From NCBI RefSeq assembly GCF_036898095.1, contig NC_090745.1:84045178-84109177 (forward strand): a stretch of DNA of 64,000 bases. The letters are read 5' to 3'. The notes under the pieces are model-generated. The model was not told the origin of the DNA and did not search any database. It was given only the letters and a program-made list of their open reading frames with translations. Within the stretch, counting starts at the first letter, position 1. Every line of letters begins with the position of its first letter. Both the position numbers and the translations under genes were made by a program. This DNA is from Palaemon carinicauda. Taxonomy: Eukaryota; Arthropoda; Malacostraca; Decapoda; Palaemonidae. This document shows, piece after piece, positions 55,854 to 64,000 of the stretch.

Positions 55854-57755
55854 GAAGATAGGCAATTTATACATGTAAGATATATCAATAGCATATAAAA
55901 TTTTCCTCTTCCAAGATAGTATACGAGAGAGCTTCGATGAGTTAGGTAGCCGTTCTCCCTGTCACTAGGCTAGTAGCCTAGGGGCTTTAGTATACTTTCA
56001 TACAATCTCCCCAGTTACCCTCATGTATAGGGTAATCCCTCTGAGTGTAGCCTAAGGCTACAATCCTAGTTAGTCTTGCCTCGAGTTGTCATTCAGGCAA
56101 AACTAGGCTAAGGTTTTTTCTGCCCCTTCCCCTAGCTACAGATGGTAAGCTTTGGGTTTAGGTCAGAACCTCAGAGTACATGTCGTGTGCTGCCAGCTGG
56201 TCGGCAGGGTGAATTCATTCCCCTGTCGGGTTTTGGTTGTCGTCATAGGAGGCTTAGCGTCCCTAAACTGCATTTGAAGGGGTCATGTAATTCCCCCTTT
56301 TCCCTGTGGTTTAGTCGACTAGTCCTGTGCTTGCAGACCCTAAGCTTAAGAATAGATATTATTCTGCCGCCTAGGATGGCGCCGGCACTAGAACTCTGTT
56401 TCTCTCTAATTAAGGGTGGCGGCTAGATGACTGCCGGCCCCCTTACTGTATTGGCAGACCCTAGGCTGGGGAATAAATTCTCCGTCCACCTAGGATGGCG
56501 CCGATACTGAAACAGAACTTCCTTAAGGTGTGGTAGGACCGGCATACTGCCGGTTCCTCTTACACCTTATACAGGACCCTCTTTCCCTCCCCCACTCTGT
56601 CCTTTGGCCGTCGTCCTGCAATCTCACCGCTTCCGGCAGGTTGTAGGGCCGGCTTGGGCTTTTTCTTGTATGGCCTAGTCGCTCAGCTTCCCTATCGGAC
56701 ATGGAGCTCTGGGATAGCTGTGCCGGCGGGACCAGTTGCCGGCAGAAGATCCCTTTACTATAAAGTGTTCTTCAGTCCTCCCTTGGACTGCCATTCACAT
56801 CCTGTGCCCAGCAGGGACCGGCAACGGAGGTGGATGGGTGGAAGCTTGATTATCTTATATTCTCTCCTTCCATTAGAACCCTCATTTCAGAGGAAGGAAG
56901 TGAGACAGTGCTCTTACATCACACTTCACTCCTTGCTTTCTCTCCCTCTTTCGGCTAGTGCCGCCAGGTACTAACCTAATTGGCAGCTGCCGGCCACTAC
57001 CCTAGCCGGTAAGATGCTGGCTAGATTTATGTGCCGACAGCCAATGATTCGCTTACACAACTGACTTAGCCGAGTTCTGTCTACCGGCCACCACCCTGTC
57101 ACATAGAATGCTGACTGGGCTAGTGTGCCGAAAGCCGGTGTCCCGCCGGCGTCCGGTAAGCCGCCGTCAATCCGGCGGGGCGCCGGCCACTATTCCAGTC
57201 AATATTGTGTCAGTTGAACTATGCCTTAGGTACTAGCCTTGCCGGCAACATGCCGGCAGCAACTACAGTATATGTCTATAGAGTAGCCAGTACATCTGCA
57301 GTATAGAGCATACTGCAGACAGAAAACTATGGTATAAAAGTATACAGTAGTTAAATTTTCCAACATACTCTGTGTGTCCAGGTGCAGTCTATTGTTGAGA
57401 CCTTATAAGATAAGGAAAGGAATTCCCTTTCCATATACTGATAGACAATCAGTTAATAATGACCCTCATTATCAATTCTTTTGGAAGTTGGTGTTGAATT
57501 ACACTCTTCTATCCTTATAGACTAGACTCTTCCATTGGGCCTCCTGAGGAGGATAACCCTAGGTTTAATATTGAGGGAGGTCACAGCAATTGGCTGGCAG
57601 GAAACACACATATGTGTCTTTCCTAATTCAATTCTAGCTTATCTATCTTAAGCTATATTAAATAAAATTAAATGGAAAATATTATTAATAATATTTATTA
57701 GCTTATCTAGGGAGATGAATTACTTTATACTCATTTTATTTTCCTCTCTTTACAG
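55854..57755 (+). other. D5 leader region
   Basis: Resumes exactly where 47059 left off and runs parallel to D1 11420-13312. CCGG palindromes are dense from 56390 to 57260. No gene. Confidence 0.7.
57728..57755 (+). promoter_or_regulatory. D5 splice-acceptor-like site before gag
   Basis: TACTCATT at 57728-57735, then TTTTATTTTCCTC and TTACAG ending at 57755. Identical to D1 over the core. Confidence 0.65.
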
Positions 57756-59585
57756 GAGGACCATTTGAAGTGTGGCAGCGTCTTCTGCAACGTGCGTAGC
57801 AGGGACTTCTGCGGCCACCTGGAGTGTAGGACGCACTCCCATTGTTCCATCACCAAGGGACCTCTCAAATATTGGGACCCCCAGGTATGTACAGTGTGCA
57901 AAGACTTGGTTAATGAGGCTTTTGAAGACCCCAAGACAACGGAGTCAAGGGATGCAGCTCGGAATAAGCTGCGTAGATGGGTTCGTGGCTTTCAGAAAAA
58001 TGCCACGGGGCCTTACCTCGCCAATGAGCGTATGAGGACCTATCTATTCCCCAAAGCATCTGTGGATGCTGTCATTCCACAGCCTCACCCTGAGATCCCT
58101 TGCGTCCAGATCTCCGTGGACACGGATGTCTCGGGTGCAATAAAGGACATCCATCTAGATGACGAGAGGATGCAGAGGTGTCAGAGGACACCGAAAAGGA
58201 CCTTCTGGCTGAAGGTCAAGAAGAGGAGTCAACGTTGGCTCCAGAGACGGAAGAGGATGAAGTCGAAACAGTGTCTGTTTCGTCGGTTCCAGCCCCAGAA
58301 CCAGTGCCCTCTACGTCCTCCGCTCCTCCACCGGATAAATCGGATAAGGCACTGTCTGCCATCATGGCCATGATGGAGATCTTTCAGAAGAAGAGCGAAG
58401 AAAGGGAACCTACGCTAAGGAAGGAGATTCATCGGCTTGCAGCGGGCCATGGGTCTCATAGGAGACTCAATGTCAGGGATCTTCCCTCGTGCTTCGAGGT
58501 AAACCCATGGAGGCCTAACGAGTACATGCCAATCACGAACGGCAAGATCTTCATCTCAGAAAAGCTGGGAGCTGTCCTAATCGAGGACATTGAGTTCTGG
58601 CCCAGCTTTGAGTCCTATCCTGACTGCTTTGTTCGTCTAAAGACGGAACCTATATCCAAAGAGGAGACAGAGCCCAAGGAGGTCATAGTGCTTGACCATA
58701 CAAAGGCTCAAGCTTTGCTAGCCAGCAGTCTGAAGGACAGGGGCTTCACCAACTCTAAGGTGCCAGCCCTGAGTAAGAAACACCCTTCCTTTCTTGCTCT
58801 AGCGACAATGGCCTTCCCCTTTGCGGAAAAAGGGTTCAAGGTGGTGATCAAGGCAGTGGAAGCTGGGAAACCTTCCCTACACTGGATGAGTGTAGGCCCC
58901 TTTCCCTAGCCCTGCCTACAGATCAAAACGACTGGAAGGATATTCAGCTTACCTTCTCAGTCGGGAAGTTGGAGGCTGATATCGCTGGACGTCAGTTTAG
59001 CGAAAACCTCCTCAAGTTGTCTGATTTTCTCCTGCGTAGGGATCAGGATACGAAGGAAAGGAGTGCTGCCTCTCAGCCCCTCCAGGTTACCTTGGAGGCA
59101 ATGGCCAGTGAACATAGGTCTCCAGATATGTTCATGGTCGTAGCCAAAACACATTTGGCAACCCTAACTAAAGACTTTTATAGCTTTGTTAGAGCTAGAA
59201 GGGCTTGCAGGGAGTTCGTGTTTGCCTCGGCTGTGGTAATACTCGAACCCAGGAAGTTGATATCTTCCAATATCTGGGGGAAAGACCTCTTCCCAAATGA
59301 AGTGGTCAAGGGGACAGTCGACAAGGCCGCCACGGAGAATAGAAATCTTCTCCAAAAGTGGGGCATGTCGGCTAAGAGGAAGTCTTCCCCGGATGAGGGT
59401 CCCCAATCGAAACGGAAGACAAAGAGGCCAAGGTTGCCCTCTCGCCCTGCTAGACAACAACAGCAACTTCCCATGACCGCGGTGCCTCAGATGGTGGCAC
59501 AGCCCCAACCCACCTACCAGATGGTACCCCAGCAGGTGGTGACTCAGTCACCAGCCTTCACTCCAGCCTATGAGAGGCAGACCAC
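57756..59585 (+). pseudogene. D5 gag, two single-base deletions
   Basis: N terminus KCGSVFC ... DFCGHLECRTH ... YWDPQVCTVCKDL, then RWVRGFQKN. One base is lost near 58169 (GGATG-CAG against GGATGTCAG in D1), shifting into the frame 58178-58909 with the NPWRPNEYMP domain. A second base is lost near 58873. The rest (from 58890) is open and, because of a two-base insertion near 59585, runs straight into RT instead of ending at the RGG box. Confidence 0.83.
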
Positions 59586-61548
59586 ACTACCTTTCGCCCT
59601 AAAGGTAGAGGGTCAAATAGAGGTTCCTCTAGACATCCCTCGAGAGGAAGAGGGGGTAGGGGAGGACGCGGAGAAGGAGGCAAGCCCTCCGGAAACTAGA
59701 AGCAATGAGATGTTTCCGGTAGGAGGAAGACTCCGAGTATTCCGGGATCGTTGGACCTTCAATCCCTGGGCCCACAGCCTAATCAAGAACGGACTAGGTT
59801 GGAGCTGGAAGACAGCTCCACCATCATTTCCTCAATTCTTCCAACACTCCACCCCCGTTCTGGAAGAATATACCCGAGAACTCTTGAGCAAACGGGTGAT
59901 AAGGAGGGCAAAGACCATCAAATTCCAAGGAAGGCTGTTTTGTGTTCCCAAGAAGGACTCAGACAAACTCAGAGTCATTCTGAATTTGTCGCCACTCAAC
60001 AAATTTATCGAGAACGACAAGTTCAAGATGCTGACCCTTCAACACATAAGGGCCCTGTTGCCCAAAAGGGCATACACAGTCTCCATAGACATGGCAGATG
60101 CCTATTGGCACATTTCGATCAATCGCCAACTCTCCTCCTACCTAGGATTCAGGCTACAAAAAAGAAAGTACGCTTTCAGAGCCACGCCCTTCGGACTAAA
60201 CATAGCCCCAAGGATCTTCACGAAGCTTGCAGAAGCAGTCATTCAACAACTACGCCTAGAAGGTGTCCAGGTGATATCCTACCTGGACGATTGGCTGGTG
60301 TGGGCAGCATCCGAGACGAAATGCATGCAAGCATCCAAGAAAGTGATCCAGTTCCTGGAACATCTGGGATTCAAGATCAACACCAAAAAGTCTCAACTAT
60401 CTCCAGCTCAGAAGTTTCAATGGCTAGGTATACATTGGAACTTACAGTCACATCGCCTCTCCATTCCACTAAAGAAGAGGAAAGAGATAGCGGGATCTGT
60501 CAAGAGACTATTAAAATCCAACAGGATTTCAAGACGCCAACAGGAGAGAGTGCTGGGCTCCCTTCAGTTTGCATCAGTGACAGATCCAGTGCTAAGAGCA
60601 CAGCTAAAAGATGCATCAGGAGTCTGGGGAAGATACGCATCAAACGCTCGAAGATATCTAAGACGACCAATACCGATCCGACTACGATCATTTCTCAAGC
60701 CATGGTCGGAGGCCAAGAACTTGAAGAGGTCAACGTCTCTGCAACCGCTTCCACCCTCAGTCATCATCCACATGGACGCATCATTGGAAAGATGGGGAGG
60801 TCACTCTCATCAACGGAAAGTTCAGGGAACTTGGTCCTCTCTATTCAAGACCTTCCACATCAACATTTTGGAGGCCATGGCAGTCTTCTTCACACTGAAG
60901 AAATTATCCCCTCGCCCTTCGGTCCACATAAGACTGATTCTGGACAGTGAGGTGGTAATAAGATGCCTGAATCGTCAAGGCTCGAGATCACCTCAACTCA
61001 ACCAGGTAATGTTGGCCATCTTCCGCAAAGCGGAAAAGAAGAGATGGCACTTATCAGCAGTTCACCTTCAAGGGTTTCACAATGTGACGGCGGACGCTCT
61101 ATCAAGGCTAACTCCAATAGAGTCAGAATTGTCCATAAATAAAAGATCATTCTCCTTCATCTTACATCAAGTCCTGGAACTGCAGATCGACCTCTTCACA
61201 ACAAGCGACAACAAGAAACTTCCTCGGTATGTGGCCCCATACGAGGACCTTCTAGCGAAAGCAGTGGACGCCATGTCCCTCGACTGGAACAGTTGGACCA
61301 GGATTTATCTATTCCTTCCATCCAACCTGCTGATGAAGCTCCTCAACAAGCTGAGATCTTTTCAAGGAACAGCACCCCTAGTGGCTCCCAAGTGGCCCCA
61401 GAGCAACTGGTTTCCTCTAGTATTGGAATTGCAGCTGAGGCTGATTCCCCTGCTGGACCCAGTTCTGTGTCAACAAGTACAGAAGTCGACTGTTTTCGCT
61501 TCATTACAGAAAACCCAAGACCTTCATCTCATGATTTTCTCTCCCTAG
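58969..61548 (+). CDS. D5 gag-tail/RT/RNase H open frame, 859 residues
   Basis: Longest open frame in the window. The first 205 or so residues are gag C terminus. RT follows: GRLFCVPKKDSDKLRVIL, SIDMADAYWHI (Asp 374) and YLDDWLV (Asp 440, 441). RNase H: HMDASLE (Asp 603), NILEAM (Glu 635), LDSEV (Asp 659) and TADALSR (Asp 709), all intact. The C-terminal extension ends IFSP-stop, overlapping YR by 256 bases. The RT would copy element RNA and RNase H degrade it. The fusion to gag comes from a two-base insertion near 59585, which disconnects RT from its usual ATG (59570). Confidence 0.88.
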   Translation: MEADIAGRQFSENLLKLSDFLLRRDQDTKERSAASQPLQVTLEAMASEHRSPDMFMVVAKTHLATLTKDFYSFVRARRACREFVFASAVVILEPRKLISSNIWGKDLFPNEVVKGTVDKAATENRNLLQKWGMSAKRKSSPDEGPQSKRKTKRPRLPSRPARQQQQLPMTAVPQMVAQPQPTYQMVPQQVVTQSPAFTPAYERQTTLPFALKVEGQIEVPLDIPREEEGVGEDAEKEASPPETRSNEMFPVGGRLRVFRDRWTFNPWAHSLIKNGLGWSWKTAPPSFPQFFQHSTPVLEEYTRELLSKRVIRRAKTIKFQGRLFCVPKKDSDKLRVILNLSPLNKFIENDKFKMLTLQHIRALLPKRAYTVSIDMADAYWHISINRQLSSYLGFRLQKRKYAFRATPFGLNIAPRIFTKLAEAVIQQLRLEGVQVISYLDDWLVWAASETKCMQASKKVIQFLEHLGFKINTKKSQLSPAQKFQWLGIHWNLQSHRLSIPLKKRKEIAGSVKRLLKSNRISRRQQERVLGSLQFASVTDPVLRAQLKDASGVWGRYASNARRYLRRPIPIRLRSFLKPWSEAKNLKRSTSLQPLPPSVIIHMDASLERWGGHSHQRKVQGTWSSLFKTFHINILEAMAVFFTLKKLSPRPSVHIRLILDSEVVIRCLNRQGSRSPQLNQVMLAIFRKAEKKRWHLSAVHLQGFHNVTADALSRLTPIESELSINKRSFSFILHQVLELQIDLFTTSDNKKLPRYVAPYEDLLAKAVDAMSLDWNSWTRIYLFLPSNLLMKLLNKLRSFQGTAPLVAPKWPQSNWFPLVLELQLRLIPLLDPVLCQQVQKSTVFASLQKTQDLHLMIFSP

Positions 61549-62495
61549 CAATAAGAAAAAGGTTTGGGATCTCGAAAAAAAGTATAGACTTCTTAGAGGA
61601 ATATAAGTCTAAATCTACCAGAAGGCAATATGAGTCGTCTTGGAAGAAGTGGGTGCCCTTTGTCAAGGCAAGAAAACGAAATGAAATCTCAACAGATTTC
61701 TGTTTATCTTTTCTTATTCACCTTCATGAAGAAGGTTTAGCAGCCAACACGAGAACTACGTGTAAATCTGCCTTGCTTTACGCTTTCCAAGTAGACTTTT
61801 CTAATGAAATTTTTAACAAGATCCCTAAGGCCTGTGCTAGGCTTGGGCCTGCAGCACCTCCAAAGCCCATTTCATGGTCCTTGGATAAGGTAATACATTT
61901 TGCTTCAATATTGAATAACGAAAATTGCTCTCTGCAAGATTTGACTCAAAAAGTTATATTCTTGTTTGTTCTAGCCTCAGGGGCTAGAGTTAGTGAGATA
62001 ATGGCCCTTTCTCGGGAAGAGGGCCATATCCAGTTTACTGAAACGGGAGAACTGAATCTCTTTCCCGACCCAACGTTTCTCGCCAAGAACGAGCTACCCA
62101 CCAAGAGGTGGGACCCCTGGAGAATCTGCCCTCTGAAGGAAGAAGTCTCGCTGTGTCCAGTGGAGTGTCTAAAGGTCTATCTTCATAGAACTTCAGACTT
62201 TAGGGGAGGACAGCTCTTTAAAGGAGAAACATTGGGCTCAAACTTATCCCTGAAACAACTAAGGGTGAAGATCACCTACTTCATTCGCAGAGCGAATTCT
62301 GACAGTACACCCGCAGGTCATTGTCCTAGGAAAATTGCTTCATCGTTAAATTTTTTCCAGCTCATGGATTTCGAGAGCATTCGCTCGTTTACTGGATGAA
62401 AGTCATCCAGAGTGTTTTTCAAGCACTACGCGAAGCAAGTGCATGAATTAAAGAGATACGTGGTAGCAGCAGGTAGTGTACTAAAACCTGTCACT
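61293..62495 (+). pseudogene. D5 tyrosine recombinase, stop just before the tyrosine
   Basis: Open from 61293 (MDQDLSIPS) for 368 residues to TGA 62397-62399. The N-terminal domain RRQYESSWKKW ... YAFQVDF is intact apart from a few lost residues before LLYAF. Arg 232 is in SGARVSEI, and His 343 and Arg 346 in GHCPRK. The stop replaces Trp, and the catalytic Tyr codon (62427-62429, KHYAKQ) is 10 codons beyond. Homology continues to a stop near 62495. A truncated product could bind but not cleave. Confidence 0.87.
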
Positions 62496-63571
<1,076 letters not shown>

Positions 63572-63635
63572 CTTCCATCTGGACGACACGGCCTGAGCCC
63601 AAAAAACGGTGAGATAGCCATGTCGTCCATGAAAG
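63572..63635 (+). repeat. D5 damaged internal complementary region
   Basis: The inverse left terminus is present (63572-63606), but about 32 bp covering the spacer and TTTTTGGG of the inverse right terminus are missing. A second small deletion follows. The ICR can no longer pair with the right end. Confidence 0.82.
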
Positions 63636-64000
63636 GCCATGGCAGGATCCCTCCCAATAATACTGTATCTATAGTACCGGCTCAACGCTACAAGGATTAA
63701 AGATGGCGGCGATTGTGGCGCCATCTGAGTACTCAAACAGTAACGGAGGAAGGGAACCTTATTAATGGCTCCTCTTTTATTTTGCCACTTTTCCCCCTCA
63801 AAGCGTAAACGCTATGCGGGGTGCAAATTGCTATGTGGCATGTCAAGAATACGTCCCCTGATATGATGCGATATCCTAAAAGGAAACTTTAAGGATATTC
63901 GTGCCAGGAGTTAGAATTCTGGAGACCTTAAGTTAAATTCTCTGGGAATATCACTGTAGTCAAATATACCCTAGGAAGCTACTTAAAGAAACCTTCCATC
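63636..64000 (+). repeat. D5 right inverted arm, incomplete
   Basis: Parallels D1 18940-19313. AAGATGGCGGC at 63700-63710 is YY1-like. The window ends inside CCTTCCATC, about 35 bp before the expected terminus. Confidence 0.88.

Noticed and set aside
15820..62399. RIP-like or deaminase mutation causing the many Trp-to-stop changes
   Set aside because: TGG becomes a stop by a single change, so it is over-represented anyway; several other stops (Tyr to TAA/TAG, Ser to TGA) are transversions.

Overview
This is repeat-dense DNA from an animal, most plausibly an invertebrate such as a decapod crustacean. I base that on DIRS1-like tyrosine-recombinase (YR) retrotransposons, which are known to be abundant in Decapoda, on Ty3/gypsy remnants and on tRNA-like SINE pieces. 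No host gene is visible. The species is inference.

Nearly the whole window is a set of retrotransposons inserted into one another. Six copies (D0 to D5) belong to one DIRS-like family. A seventh element (E) is from a different DIRS-like clade. Two are Ty3/gypsy elements (G0, old; G, younger). Left to right: G0 (+, 1-3868) is a decayed pol. D0 (-, from 3869) is the oldest DIRS copy and is cut at 9889. D2 (-, 9890-27001) sits in that cut and is itself split by D1 (+, 10635-19347). E (-, 27002-34273) follows. Then comes leader-like sequence (34274-35553) that may be the rest of D0. G (-) follows: its 3' LTR is split by D3 (+, 36021-43090) and its gag is cut by D5 (+, 46718 to past the window end). 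D5 is in turn split by D4 (-, 47060-55853).

Each DIRS copy has the same plan: left inverted arm of about 330 bp, long leader with CCGG palindromes, gag, RT/RNase H, YR, an internal complementary region (ICR) that is the reverse complement of the joined element ends, and right inverted arm. The gag start overlaps a splice-acceptor-like signal (TACTCATT about 20 nt before TTACAG) in all six copies. The gag 3' end (an RGG box) overlaps the RT start, and the RT/RNase H 3' end overlaps the YR start, each in another frame.

No copy is intact. D5 has a full-length RT/RNase H frame with all catalytic residues, but broken gag, a YR stop just before the catalytic tyrosine, half a left arm and a deleted ICR. 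D3 and D4 have near-complete YR frames broken only by nonsense codons. The order of nesting gives a relative age: D0 oldest, D1 and D4 youngest.
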